Source: Annulohypoxylon bovei var. microspora (Eukaryota > Ascomycota > Sordariomycetes > Xylariales > Hypoxylaceae). Taken from it: a stretch of DNA of 64,000 bases. Location of the stretch: contig MU405286.1 of the NCBI GenBank assembly GCA_022836615.1, forward strand, positions 124,001 through 188,000, written 5' to 3'. Both the position numbers and the translations under genes were made by a program. Below are positions 1-14,100 of this stretch, in pieces (the stretch's first letter is position 1; each line of letters begins with the position of its first letter). Under the pieces are notes generated by a model, which saw only the letters and a list, made by a program, of their open reading frames with translations, did no database searches and was not told the origin of the DNA.

Positions 1-1981
1 CGAGAGAATGAGACGTGTATTCGATGGATATTCCAACGGCTTCTCAACAAAAAGATTGATAAAGATGATAAGGAAGATCTAAGCGAGTAAGCGAGCTAGG
101 CAACTATTTTCAACATCAGCTAAAGTAGAAGAAGAATAAGGAGGAGAAGATCTTCACTCCCAGCTGCCTATGCCACGGCCACGGCCATGCCTAGGAGAAA
201 TAATTCAGATAGTGTAGGCACAAGTACCTAGTGTAGATTGATATATGCCGAATCCGAACACGCTCATCGGGTGAGAGACTAGCCGATAGAAAGCTGGCTG
301 GTTCCAAGTTGTGCAGAGAATAGAATACCGGAGAAGGCTAGAGCACATCTTTTTATCTGCAAGTCACGAATTGCCGAGCTTGGAAACAGTGGCACATGCG
401 GGTGCCCCATTGGATACTCCCGAAGGTAAAGTGGACGAGACGGGACCCGGCGCACCAGGTATCCAGCTGATTTAATGTCGGGTCTTCGGACAGTCATTCG
501 TATAGCGGTCTCCCGCTTTCTCCAACCCGATGCCATCACGGCAATCAAAAAATCCTTGTGATGGGGAAAATGGAGAAGAAAGAAAAGTCCAGATTGGTGC
601 ATAAGATGATGCATATGATGATGTATTTTCAGGGTCTGGAATAATAAGGACACATAAGGTTATTATTATTATGTAGGTAACTGCCCAGGAAACATGACAC
701 CCACTATGCACAGCACAGCACTACCAACCTAGGAAATTATACTTTTTGTGGCTTAGGATGCGGCGGGAGTAGGCGCCTTCGTACTAAAGGTAGGAGGTAC
801 TTTCATTGCTAATTCAAGGGAGTCCTAGTAGGTAACACAACGCATCTACGTTTAAAAAAGAGTACATGATCAAACAAAATTAAATACTTATGATTCACCA
901 GTAATAACTAGCTCGATCAAAAGTATTCTGCCCCCTTGAAAAAGGTAGCAACGCTTATTCTTATCTCAAAAAGCAATCTCTCGATACTTGTATATGTATC
1001 CGAATCCCATTCATTGATGTACCTAATCTACCACCTGGCACCATGATTAAAATTTCCTTCCGGTTCTTCTCCAACCCACGCCCCATCTGCACCACTTTCG
1101 ACTCATCTCTCCACAGAATGAATGGGAGTTCCCGTCAGTAGATGTTACCTAAGTTTCCCTCTTTAGGAAGGTTGCTTGTTTAAAGTCTCCGAATAATAGC
1201 AACAACATAAGTTATCGTTTAGAACATGGACATAAACACAGACATGGATATAGACATAGCAAATATGCAATTGAGTAGAGAAACGCTTTTGTGAGGGGCT
1301 TGAACTGTTTTTCGATTCTTATCTGAACGAAGCTCCTATGGTTCTGCATAATACAGAGCCAGTTCGGAGAGACAGCATAGGCTAATCCTAAGCGTCTGAA
1401 ACGAGTAACAAGTCCCATCAATCCACGCTGTACGCGGATGAGCCTGTGAACCGGGTGATTCCCGTCACGGCTGCTTTGCCCTAATTCTAACGCCCTCGTC
1501 TTGATAAGACTGCTTCCAAATCATAGTCTGTTCTAACCGACTAATCTCGTCGGTTCCTGTGCCAAACCACCCAATCCCGGCATCGATGTGCCATGCAAAT
1601 AGAAAAGCAAGTGATATCTCAATATTGTATCATGGTACAACAATGTCCGTGCCTATACCGGTAGCCCCCAATCGTACGCCCGCGGCTAGAAGGAAGTCGA
1701 AGACAGAATCCCGAAATGACCCAAACTTTTTATGATGCTGTGCTCCAAAAGATGCTCTTGTACAACAATGTAACAAATAAAACGGAAATGTGACCCTTCG
1801 TGCCTAGTCGTTCTGGTAAAATAGAGAATAAGGAAAATCGAGAAGTGAATGAGTCGTGCAGAGGTTGCGTAGAACCGAGAGATGTAATATGCTTATTGGG
1901 TATAACAAGTGGAGTGTTGAATGCTGAATGTCGAATGTCGAGTTGAAATATAGAAATGTCGTTAGTTCGGTTAGCCCACGC
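1..1981. other. intergenic, no gene found
   Basis: Both strands hold only short open frames without recognisable domains, splice-linked continuation or protein-like composition. The region is mixed-composition DNA with short AT-rich stretches and an ATT repeat near 660. The part closest to the next gene is probably the 3' flank of the minus-strand Ecl1-type gene. Confidence 0.6.
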
Positions 1982-2461
1982 TTAGTAGGATCGTCGTCGT
2001 GATTGTTGAAGGCGGGTGTGTTCGAAGGAGCTAGCGTAATCCCTCAATTGCTTCTTTGCCTTGTCTGACAATTGTGACCCTTCACTTCCTGACGAAGACG
2101 TACTTTGAAGGGAGCATAGACTACTGTGGGAGCTCGATGGGGTGAGGACTCGGGCAGAAGACGAGGACGAGGATTCTGAGCGCTGGGATAGGTACGACTG
2201 AGGTAGAGGTGTTGAACCGTATGGTTGAGCGTTGCTGAAGTCATAAGCGGGAGGCAGAAAGAACTTGGCTTGAGGTCTCGGTGCTGTCCAGTTGTACGAG
2301 GACGGGCTGGTAAGTCCTGGAGTGGTGACTGGGGTGCTTGCGGTGGACGACGTCTTCTCGAAATCGGAGAGCCTGCACGACTCAGAGCAGTAGGTAGCGC
2401 CGTCTGTTTGCCTGTCGCAGGCAAGGCAGTATTCAGGTTCCCAAGACAGATCTGAAGACAT
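1982..2461 (-). CDS. Ecl1-family zinc-binding protein (lifespan/starvation factor type)
   Basis: A single-exon gene for 159 residues. The N-terminus holds a compact cysteine cluster, C12-x2-C15-x9-C25-x3-C29, in the context YCLACD...YCSESCRLSDFE. This is the signature of the Ecl1/Ecl2/Ecl3 family, small zinc-binding proteins that extend chronological lifespan in fission yeast and respond to nutrient limitation (family knowledge). After residue 35 the chain is low complexity, rich in Ser, Thr and Pro, and ends in a basic tail (QQSRRRSY). The ATG is the first methionine before the cysteine cluster and nothing suggests an upstream exon. Filamentous-fungal members are often this long because of the Ser-rich tail. 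A possible TATA box lies about 260 bases upstream. The family call is good; the physiological role here is inferred. Confidence 0.82.
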   Translation of the reverse strand: MSSDLSWEPEYCLACDRQTDGATYCSESCRLSDFEKTSSTASTPVTTPGLTSPSSYNWTAPRPQAKFFLPPAYDFSNAQPYGSTPLPQSYLSQRSESSSSSSARVLTPSSSHSSLCSLQSTSSSGSEGSQLSDKAKKQLRDYASSFEHTRLQQSRRRSY

Positions 2462-2717
2462 GGTGTGTGGTGTTTGGTGTGGACGTTGATATGTGGTATG
2501 TGGTTGTTGCTAAGCTGTGGTGTCAAAGTCGACTCGATAGTAGCAGTTGAAGGCGAAGGCGGTAAGAGAAATCTGTTGAACTGTCCAAGTTTACAGAAGG
2601 CTATTAAACATATCCAAGTTGGAAAAGTCGAGGTGAAGCTTGAGCAGCTCTGAGCTGTGGGTTGTTGTAGATGTTCGACGGGACGAGACGACAAGACCTA
2701 GATGTCCTGGTGGAAGG

Positions 2718-2724
2718 TTTTATA
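2718..2724 (-). promoter_or_regulatory. possible TATA box of the Ecl1-type gene
   Basis: The minus strand reads TATAAAA here, about 260 bases upstream of the Ecl1-type start codon. Orientation and distance fit a fungal core promoter with a long 5' leader. One 7-base match is weak evidence. Confidence 0.3.
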
Positions 2725-5120
2725 CTCTTACAAGTAGGCGGTCGATAGATTGTATCATGTTCTACACTGGTGTTGCAATGAAGCACGCAATAGCGGAGCA
2801 GCAAAGGACGAATGCTGAAAAGTGAGAGTTGTCGAAGTTTACGGTAGCTAGTAGTAGTCTTGTTGGAAATAGTTGGAGGAGACGATGTTCATTTGTATGA
2901 ATCCAGCTTACACAGCCAGGCCATGTGTACCTAAGTACATACGACTTCTTGGTTGGGAAGGGTGCATCGAAGAAGTAGTCACATCAGAGAGCGTTTTGAT
3001 CAGCGAAAGACAGTGTCGACCCACATAACCCACATAGAAAAGACAAGGGCAATTGGCTCGGTGGGGCCATTTTGCAACTCTACGACAGTACGAGAGTACT
3101 TACAAGGAAGGCAGCTGGAGGGCCTGCCTTCAGGCTTCCCTTGTCCATGCAGTGAATTTCGCATACGGGCTAGACCGTGTTAGAATTAGCGCCAAAGCTG
3201 CCGTCGATCATAACTGGAGGGTTTAGCACCTGGGCAGGTTAGCGCAGGCAGGTACCAAGGTACCCGTGCAAGGGCCTCCTCTGACGATTTTTTGACAACT
3301 TGGAAAAAATTTCTGCTGCAGGTGTGTGAGGAAAAATTGGAAGGGGCGAGAAATAGAATGGTGAGAGAAGGGGAGGGGTGAAATGATGGTGGGGAGGGGC
3401 GTGTGATCTTTTACCTTCTCCATTTTATTCTACGAAGCACACCCCTTTTTTCCCTCTCTTTCTTTCAAGGGACCCCTCTAATCGTTCATTGCTCCTGGTG
3501 GTCCTGGCTATTCTGTGACCCTGATGGTCTCTGCAACTGATCATTAACATCGTACATATTGTACATACATATCCATGGATATCTGGCGAGTTCCGAGTTG
3601 TGGATGAATAATACTTGGATAATGAATATTAACATGAATATACATTCAATTCAATTGCCCGCATTGTTCGGTATTCGAATGATGATGTCTACGTATCCTC
3701 ATCCTGTTTTTTCCCTTGCTGCCTCGCGAGAGAGATTTTTTTTTTTTTTTTCGTTAAGGGGTCCTTTGATACGCCGAGAGGCTGTACGATCCCCTTCATC
3801 AGCTCGAATCAGGACGGTCTCGAAATCGAAAACTATATGCGTAGCTCTCTATGTACGGTGCCACCCACACACGCTGCTGGCATGATTTGCAGATAATATG
3901 CAACATAAAAAGTCGTCTCTTCGTCCTCTAATTGGTTCCCTAGCTTAATGATAATGTTTACTGTAGTCGAGCTATGCACGCATTCATACTATGCTTGTTG
4001 CATTGCTCGGTGAATTGGTTGGGTGAATAGCTTCTTCATCTTATTTTGGTATATTACGGGCTATCAGTGCCTGTTTTCTGCGACTTGCATAGCAATGTCG
4101 CCTTTGGAACAATTATACAGTAAAACGCTACATAGACCAGGTAGGATATATCCAATACTTACATACGTACGACGTAGGTAGCAACAAGTTAGTAGTAGTA
4201 GAAGAGAAGCCGAGAGACGAAGAAGAAGATGGAGTGGAACCCGTGGGGGTTGAATCTCTCAAGTGTCGACACCTTCAACCACGGTTGCCACATTGCAAGT
4301 GCAAAGCGTACGATCGTCAATTAATTAGTTGACTGCGTAATGTCCAGCCAGAATTAGCTAATGCCCGCAAGAAAACTTGCGCTTCCTACATGTGTCATTC
4401 TGGTTGGGCGATCTAGGCAGAAAGGACAAGAAGGTAGGTAGGCTAGCAACTTGGCAAGTTGAGAACGCGCAGAGGCGCAGAGGCGCAAGACAGGACAAGA
4501 CATGACTAGACATGGCATACGTAAGGGTATGTAGGTCTATAAGATGTGTATATGCGAGTATGGTTGCACGATGATTATCATTTCATCAGGGTGTACGCGT
4601 TTGCGCAAGATGGCAAGATGGACGAAAGGACGAAAGTGTCGTCAGGAGTAAAGGATGGCGGATGGGGGAGAGAGGAAAAGAAGAAAAGTGGATTACGTAG
4701 ATATTACGAGCAATAGAAACAACCGTAGCGATGGAGATAGATGAGATATGTGTACCTAACACAGCTGAAGTATTAGTAGGTAGATGAGATTGATGAGGAG
4801 GCGACGATTGTATTTTGTGTTGCTGTTGCACTCGAAACATCCATAAGAAACTAAACTCTCTTTCCCAGCCGATTCCCGTGTTTTGCGGGGAAACAGCCAA
4901 CCTTCGCACGATAATCAAGCCATAATGACTTCTTCTGTTGCACAGAGTACTTTGTAGTGCGCAAGTAAAAGCCACAGAATACAACTCTCGGCCGACCACT
5001 GACCATACAAAATATACCCTACATCTACTATACCTAGGCATCTACATACTATAATATCCACGCAGCCACGGACCATGGGCCATGGATAGTACTGTGCGTA
5101 TAAAGACAATGGTAGGGAAT

Positions 5121-5150
5121 AGGATAGGATAGGATGGTATGGTATGGTAA
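5121..5150. repeat. pentanucleotide tandem repeat
   Basis: Three copies of AGGAT are followed at once by copies of GGTAT and a final GGTAA. This is a short microsatellite that shifts unit half-way. No function is suggested. Confidence 0.7.
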
Positions 5151-8100
5151 TGGCAGCATACGACCACCGAAGACCACCTGAACTACCCACGATGTCCACA
5201 CAGTCTACGCCAATGTCGCTGCAGGTCTTGCATGCGCTTCTCCGGACGTACTGCTCGATTTGGGGCACCTCATTGGTTCGAGTATACCTCTACAGAGGAG
5301 CATGGCAATTTATGAAAACCGCCTAAGGTGGCATCGAAATTACCATCTCTCTCACCATATTCCAATCATATTCGCCCTCTCCCCACGAAACCTATTCCCA
5401 GGTTCTAAACCTGTGTGGCTATACCCCCTCTTTTCTCTATCAGCTCCCTACAAGCATCGTTGGCGTTCGTGGGAAATGCCGCTCGAATATGATACGTACG
5501 TCGGAAACACGACTACATACTTGCCTGCGTTAGCACGATAGTCTACCTACAGATAGGTACGTCTGCTATCTACTAACCCGGATTGCACGGAGATGGAAAC
5601 AAACCTCAGACAATAAACAACAACGAACTTTTGATAAAGAAAGCCATTGTTATTAAGGGCGCATCGGCTTCTGACATCATCGTACTTATTCCAAAACTTG
5701 ACTGCTACAGCTCTGGTGAGCGGGAAAATCCCAGGATAAGGTCATTTCATTTCATGGATGTTTCCAACCACATCCACTACGGCCGGTACCTTACATCGGC
5801 CGACCAATCTACCAGTCATTTTCCGACCCATCCGATGAATCACGGGGAAGGGCTGGGATGGGGGGACCCTTCGTTATCAACATCATCACGGGTTTCCAGA
5901 AAGAGACATTGATGGTCAATTAGCTTCACCTTCCTGCCTGCGGTCCAATTGGGAAAGCAGCTGACATCCCCATACTCTCTAAACTATTAGTAGCATGCTG
6001 GTGGTGCTGGAGGTTTAATCTATTGGGAATATTGGTGCTGAAATACTACCTACTTACCCTTCGGGTCACGGTAGATCTACAACGACGACATGGACTATGG
6101 GGAAGATCTGGCGCCTCGTGCGAGTTTGATCGTTGAACTAAACCGAAATAAAAAGAAAAGGAGGCCACTGACGAACTTTTTCCCTCGTTATTCCCTCTAG
6201 CTTGGAGCTGTGTACGTAAGGTCTCTGGTACGCTAGTCGAAACCCCAGCTTTTCATTTCTACCATTATCACTATGTCAATCCGAGGCCAAGTGGTGCCAT
6301 TGAGAGCAAGCCTTTTAGAGGCGAGGTTGACTAGCAGCACCGCAGTGGTCTAGGATAGTCGATTTACATCGAGCACGCCAGAAGCTCTTATTGTGTGGCA
6401 TTCGAGGGCAGGACGCTAGGCCAAAATCGATTCGACCTGCGTCGAAAGGCGGGGGAATCTCCTGCAGGTTCTCGCAGCACTACAAGCAAATTGGACCAAA
6501 TGGTTCCAATCGAAAGCCATCGTTCGTCGTTGGATGTCTGTTTGGGAGCTAGTAGTGTGTGTGGATAAGCCACACCTTTTCTCGTCGACTCAAGATTGCC
6601 ACCTGATGGCTCGTACCAAACCTGTCTTCTCCAATACAATTTGTCCTCGTGGAAACATGAGTCTACACACTCTTCGGCGCACCAGCAGGAAAGGGGACCG
6701 CAGACATTGATTAGTTCAACAGGTCAATTCTGGACCTCTCATTTCGTCGGGACCCTGAATCTGCAGGTCTGTTATGTTTGTCGCCTCTTATAAAGAACAA
6801 CCGTTCTCCACTCGGCCGACAAATCTCAAGGCCCTCCAGGGACCGCAAGGTTGTTGAGATATGGAACTAGGTTGGCGAAAACTATAATACTACAACCTCG
6901 TCTAGCGCCATTGGCCTTGTCGATCTGGTGTAGCGGACTATGATGCCAGCGTAGGAAAGGTGCTTAGCATATCCTTTCAATTAAGCAATGCTCGACGATT
7001 GTTTCGTGCTACCCCATACGTATTCCGCACTTAAAACATTAGCAGACGACTTGGTGTATCGGTATCATAGTCGTCAACCATAGCTTACAGTACCTACCTA
7101 GCTACGTTATGTAAGGTTGATCTTGTCGAACTTGAAGAAGTGCTAGGATTAAGACCCGTGACAAGGCTGTCGCGGTTAAGACATAAAACATGGCCAAGAT
7201 TCTCGATGATATTGTGCTTAGCATTGTCGTTCAAAATAATGACACCATATGAGCGAAATACGCTGCAAGCAATTGACTCCGGTAATATATCCAGAGATAA
7301 CGTCCTCGTCGAACATTGGAGTCACAAAGCTGCTGAGCTGACATGCGCGACGCTCGCTGCGCGGCAGGCACCTACGAATGATACTCGTTGCTGGAGGCCT
7401 GCAGGTCTGCAAGGCTTCGACCACGTCCCTTGCTACCACCGCACACCCAACGTCAACGGAAACGCCTACTGTTACCCTGGCTGTAGGTAGCTGCACCGGC
7501 GACGCAGCAACACGGGTTACTTGAATTAGGATATGTACATATATCCTCCCGTGTCGTCGTGTCCACTTTATCCTGGCTAGTTCCACGGCAAGAATTTAAC
7601 CTCGAAACTCGAAAGGAGGGTCCGCGTGGGATGTATATGTCTTGCCTTGTGCTTGTATGCCTATCTCTCTGATATGAATAGGCATGCGTCCAGAGCATGT
7701 GGAATAGGTATCTGAAACTACTGGAGAATAGGTGGGTACATGATAGATAGGATACATGGAGACCTTCAGTGTGGGTGGAACGTCCTCCCGCGATATAGTC
7801 ACATTAGACTACCCACCTAGATCTGGGTTTAATCGGTAGGGAGCGTGCGCTAGACGGACAAGATGAAGTCTCCATACATAGCCACGCTATCAAGGTTAGT
7901 CGTCGTTCAGTCTATTCCCTTCGCGTATGCCAAGATCGGACTCTGAATAGCTAAGAAATATAGTGTCCGAGCAATTACGATATCTTGGTCTGTGGCTCAT
8001 GATCATCAGGCCTTTTGTAGCTGCTAGATCTAGGAACGTTCGAAATTAGCGAGCAGCATGCCGAGTATCCGTGTAAAGTCAAACTTAAGGCCACCACTAT

Positions 8101-11100
8101 CAAGGCTTCATTTTCATAGCGCAATATACATAGACGAGATGTTGTACGATGTATGCAGTTGGATGAGGGTACTATGTATGTAGGTAGGTAGGTATGTCTT
8201 TGATCTGCTAAGAGCTCCTTATTCTCCTAACTTACCTACCTGCAGAAGGCTCGGCGATTCGCTAGGTCACATTCAATGCATGCACATGTGCAGAAGCAGG
8301 CCCCGTTATATTTGGTAGGCAACCCCGTGAAGCTAGGTCATTTGCGAAAGAAAGGGGTTACTGTCTTGGATGCTGACGAAACAGCAGCAGCGTAGCACGC
8401 GGTTGGTTGCGACCTAATACGAAAGGGGGAAAGGCATATTTTGTCGACTGTGGCTTGGCTATCTTTAATCTATTCCGAATATTCGCCGTTATCCTTCCCC
8501 CAATCTTTCTTTTGCATCTCATTGTCTTATTGCGTCTTCTGCAGATGCAGCCAGGGGCAACGAGGTGGGGAAATAAAGAAGGGGAGTTCGGAAGATACCT
8601 ATCACATCTCTCATACATGACATTATGTATGCGAACGCCTCGCGACTAGCCAACACCTGACAGGTAACTGGCATGAACTGGACATGGCCATGACATTCGA
8701 GACGGGCGAACCGAAACGGGTTCGGAAGAGGGAGCTGGCCTACGGAGCCCAAACTCGGCCCGTAGCCTAATGCAAAAGAAAGAACTAAGCTAAACATAAG
8801 GAGCCGGTTTCTTCCATTCTACATACTACATACATAGTAGTATCTAACCCCCACGCGCAACTTTCGTCATGTTTCCATGGATCGAAGTTGACGTTATATG
8901 ACTCTTAAATGCAATCAATATCCCGACCCAATCCGGCTATTTTAGCTATGTGTCAGTGTTCTCTCGTACCGAGTCTACCCTTTCCCTTCGAAGGGGATAG
9001 AGAGAGCAACATTGATCATTGATTGGCCTCCGCCCTTCACCCCAAAATATTACCTGTCACATTTCCATTTTTGTAATTGAGATGCCAAGTTCGGCGAGGT
9101 CGGCAGAGAACGTGTGCATGAACAAGTGGGTATCCAGTAAGACCGTAGGGTATCCAATGAAAGACGAAGGCATCATAGCCAAGGAGCTATGGACATTCGG
9201 ATCCCCAGCGCTGGGAAATTGTGTGATGATGGAACCCTAACCTCTTTTGGGGGGTAGAGAATTCCAGTTGCCTCCGAGATTCCCTCGCTGCAAACGTCGT
9301 GTAATGAAACGATCCAGGCCAACGGGTTGCGCTGGGTGAGATTGTTTGCGCGCGCGAGTCCCGACGAAGTGGTCTTCTTTCGGGACGCTGCCATTCCCAT
9401 ACCAAGGTAGTCGGAGACAGGAATGTCGAAAGGGACGGGACGCGGTGGACTAACGAACGCACGGCTTTGGTGGAGCTTGATGGTCTGTGACACGGCAAAA
9501 GACGTTATCCTCTTGAGGATACTTTTCAAGGTCTACCCCTACCTGTCTTCATAGACTGGGGGGTGGTGGCCCTCTCCCACGCTAGAGCTCGTTCAGGGAC
9601 AGCTTGCGACCCGAGCGCGGTTAAGGCTAGTAAGATAGGGACTTTCGTCAATCTGTTGATCTTCATCAGTTCGTCTATTCTTTCAGCCTCTTCAGCAGCA
9701 GCATCTTCTATTGAAATTGGCGCTAATACACGATATATTCGCAAGCACACCAAACAAATCGTGGCACACAAGTCAAACCAAATATCGGGGGTCGTCGTCA
9801 TGTATTCTTCAGGCACCGGTACACTAAGGGTTTGTCTCTGGTTCACATGGCCAATCCCTTGACATCTGAGTCGCCAAAGTCCGGTGGCTTGACCGCAAGA
9901 ACCAAGTTGGTTGATTCTCACCAGACTCACCTAGCTAAGGAGGGCATGAAAGCCGCCATTCTCACGTAAGAGGTTTCTCGATTTGGAACGGAAGGGAAGC
10001 GTGAGCACCGAGCCCAGAGTTCGTATCAGGTTCGGGAATCTCTTTTCCCAGATTGCTGGGACTTATTTCTCTTGGTCATCAGCAATATTCCATGCACACC
10101 TTGCAGATTCTACCACTCCTTAAGTTCTGGTGCCGAGCCGAACCCCGATCGAGGCCTAGCTTACCAGGGCTGAATTTGAACATCAGATTAAGTGTCGATG
10201 GTTGCAGAATCGATTGGTTAATACAGAATGAACACCGCTCATACTATCACCAGTCCGGCTAGGCTAACAGTGGCACCATCGATTTTAGGTCCTAGAAACG
10301 CTACGGGGTTGTTCTTTTGACAAATTAGTACGCCTTAGGGTTCTTCTAAACGTGGTTGACTAGGTCAATAGGTCGTCGAGTCAAAAATGCACTACTTTCA
10401 TCGAGTACTCGAGTCATGTAATAGTGCAATCCATTGATTCGGGTCGGCCACGAGATCGTGGGGAACTATCGTGAAAAATCAATTAGTAGGTTAGTTAGAC
10501 CCAAGCTGGAACTTCCAGCTGCTTACTACATAACTTACTAGGCTATTAAGATACTTACCTACCTACATAGCAATGAGCTCTATTCAATAAGCTGAGCAGA
10601 CACCAAAATATAGCAAGAACTAGTTTCGTCCGATTTGCTTAACGAATATCGATGAATATAAACGACGAGGATCTTTTTTAGTGTCTCCGCCACTCGACTA
10701 TCGTAGGGTTTCATATGCAGGAACCAACAGTCACAGAACCCTGGACTAGGCTTCGCGACCCGCGAGAAGCGACGAGTTACGGTCATACTGTCCATCTTAA
10801 GCCAGTTCTGGACTTTAATCGTAGCTACGTACATTCTTGGGTGGGTGAGATTTTGGTGTTGCTTAGAATTGGAGTACGTAGCGCTATGCGGACTTCTTTG
10901 GGTGCCTTGCAGGTAGACCTAATATGATTAAAGACGCGCCTAGAAGCGGAGGATTTTGATGACGCTTGGAAATGAGGTATGATTCGAGCTGCTTACCGGC
11001 AGGAGAGTTTAGTCACATGAACACTGTTCCATAGCACGCGGCACAGCCATATTCAAAATCCGGGCAGAGTCACTCTTGACTCCCCCTACCCATGCCATCG

Positions 11101-14100
11101 GAGCTCCTACTGCTTATACGTATTGCCATTACAACCACGCGAGGATATCTCTAGGAGCAGTTAGCTGTCTCGGCTTTGCGGCATGATCTACATGGTTCAT
11201 GGTAAAATCCCTTGCTTTTAATAAGAACATCTCGGGATTCCAAGTCACTAGCGGGATCTTACTGAAGATAAAGGACCAGGTGGCTTAGCGTTATACCCTA
11301 CACACTCAGGACCATGGGTTGACATCACCACGAGACTAAGAAAGACTAGAGCGATTCGTAAGTTGTTGAAAGACAGGGCTGTTGACGATGCCTTCAACCC
11401 TTAGATCTACATAGTACTGTCTTGCTAGTTTCGAGCCCACCAAGACTGTCACCTTGATCTAGCTCTGCTTATCTCGGATATCGATCGTCCTAACACCCTC
11501 AAGGATAAGTGTATCCTTAATAGCAATGCACAAGGTATAGATTTATATGATAACTAATCATAGATTATTAATGATCACGAAATTTGCACTATGTGGGCAG
11601 TGTGGATTGCTTACCAATTATATCCGTGCTATGGCCGTTCCGAATTTATATCAAGACCAGATACCGTAAATGAAGTATGTATGTTGGTATTAATATTTAA
11701 TTGATTTCATTGTAGGTGATCCAAGCTACAGTTGTCCTCATGTAGCAGATATAGATAGATGTATCTAGACTTTTCATCATGGTACACGAAGAGTATAAAA
11801 GTTTGTACGAAGTATTCCTGTGAGCGTTGGCGGCGCGAAAAGGCGGGATTGTCGACCCCAGACTTTTTTTTTCTCCCCTTTCCCATACTAAGCCGCTCGA
11901 TTGCCAGGAATATATCCTTGTGCTTCGCATCGGGGCTTTGCCTAAACTAGAATGATATTCCCGACCAAGGTACCGGCCGAGCTGCCATCCCTGCCCTTTC
12001 TTCCTTGAAGTCCCGGGTTATGAACATTCCTTTAAGGCATTGCATTTCGATATTCATCAGCATTGAAACGGATTAAGTACCGATCAGGTTAAAGATCTTG
12101 AATGGTTAAGGGGTATTGTTCTTGTGATTATTCTAGTGAAGGGTCTGAGATGTAAACCCTCTTTTTAGGCGATAAGATATACTCTTCAAGGTTTCTTCCT
12201 CACTGGCGCTTATTTACGATACCGAGATACGCCCATGACCATTATCCTAAAACAGAGATACATGTTCCAACGCCAAGCGGAAATAAGCGACTTTCTGCCA
12301 TGCACTAACTCTTACGCCCGTAAACCATCCCTAAAGTCGTTAAGCCACACAACGGGTCCAAATTTGACACTCTCGACAAGGGTTAAAATAGTTTCTCGAT
12401 GACGACCAACACTACCAATTTGATCGATAATCTTTGATAAGATCATCATCATTCTTGGATATACACGTGGGGCAAATGCGAGCTTGAGAAGAGCCTCCTT
12501 GACTCCTTGACCCCCTGAGTTACACAACAACGATGTTCGTGACGGGAAAATTCCGTAATACTAAAAGTTCCTACACAGAAAGATGTACAACATTGAATAT
12601 TAAGAGTCAATTTCATATCTCTAGCACTCAGGTCAAACCTCTAAGTACCTATGCATGGCGAAACTACTATGCATTCTGCAGGTATTCTATAAATGATTTA
12701 CATACATGCATGCCAGCCATATCATGCCAAGTTGGAACTTCATACATAGGAGACAAGTTATCGGATGTCCGATACGGTTTTGCCCGCACCTCGGCAGCCT
12801 TGTTTATGATCATTTTTCATATGACGTTATTACGATGTGACGCGGGAAGCATGCCGAAAAAGGAGACATAAGGAATAATGAAACGACTTTTGATAAACTT
12901 AAGCGAGATTCCATATTGAGTACTGTAGACTCTAAACTATCGTATGTTCCATCGTCGTTAAAGCTAAGTATCCCCCTTATTCGCCTCTGTAAATAAATAT
13001 TTAAGTATTCATATCTAAAGTTTAGTTCTATTTTATGAATAATAACAATCCGAAGTTAATGAATCCGCGTATAAAAGAGTAGCATCAACTAAAACCCAAA
13101 ACCCCGCATTCTTAAAGCTTGGCATATGCACGTACCTGTAAGTAAGATGTCTTTGTCAGTTTTGGGCAATCCGCTGTCAAATCTCACTTTTCTTTTTTTT
13201 TCCTCTTAAACTCTTAATTTGCGAGAGTGAGGATTCCCAACCCTGTACTAACCATAGAAGAGTCGTCGTCAGCCGCATCAAAGTATTGATAGGCCTAAAA
13301 TGTACGTACCTCTACAATCTCATCCATGGGTGAATCGCGAATTATGAGATACGCCCACACCTCAATGGGTAATGGATCAAAATCCTTGGCGATAGACGAA
13401 ACTTGGTTTGCCAGAAGCTGCCGCTATCTGCCATGGCGATCATACAACCATCAGAGCTCTGTGGCTGTTTCAATCCTGCTTAAGAGCTTCAAAAATTGGA
13501 TCGATGAGAAGAGAGCTCATCTCATCATGGCACAAAATCAACAAAGGCAGCCTACTGCATGCTTAGCGGCCTGTAGCTCCCTTCGTGTTGGTGACCTCGT
13601 TTCATCGATCCCAAGTCATCAGCAGCGGCCTTCTCCAGGTTGCGTAGTAATATGCAAAAGTTCGTCGAGGCAAGGCGTTGGTTCTATCTGAGGCCAGACC
13701 CAGCTGCCTAGCAGTCAAAATTGACGAGAGCCTACCTGGAAGACGACATGTCATGTTATACAACGGCTGTGTCCAACCAGAGCCAAACGCTTCTACTGTA
13801 GGTCCGCACACACCACAGGCGCTGAATCTTGCCTTTGCCTCAAGTCACACGGCACCCGGCAGTGTTACCCAATACACTGAATTCACGTAACCTGCCGCGT
13901 AAATTACAATATACTGCCTTACTGCACGCAATCTCTGCCGGAGCACCGGTCATCGGCTATGCTGTAACAATCATCACCCAGTTACCTGCCTCCTTTCGCA
14001 AATTTTATCATTTCTGTTGCCACTGCTCTGCCCGCCCTAGCGTCGTGTACAATGCATCGGAGTCGAGGACAATACATTGAGAATGTAGACCGGCAAGAAC

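Noticed and set aside
4586..5041. 151-codon minus-strand frame
   Set aside because: No domain, mixed composition and an overlapping frame of similar quality. Nothing separates it from chance.
5153..5200. GCATACGACCACCGAAGACCACC resembling the start of fungal 5S rRNA
   Set aside because: Only the first ~9 bases resemble 5S rRNA; the conserved internal control region is absent downstream.
9526..9930. 134-codon minus-strand frame with a protein-like stretch (ISIEDAAAEEAERIDELMKI)
   Set aside because: No family recognised, no splice partner, and it lies in a gene-poor region. It could be a remnant, but I cannot support it as a gene.
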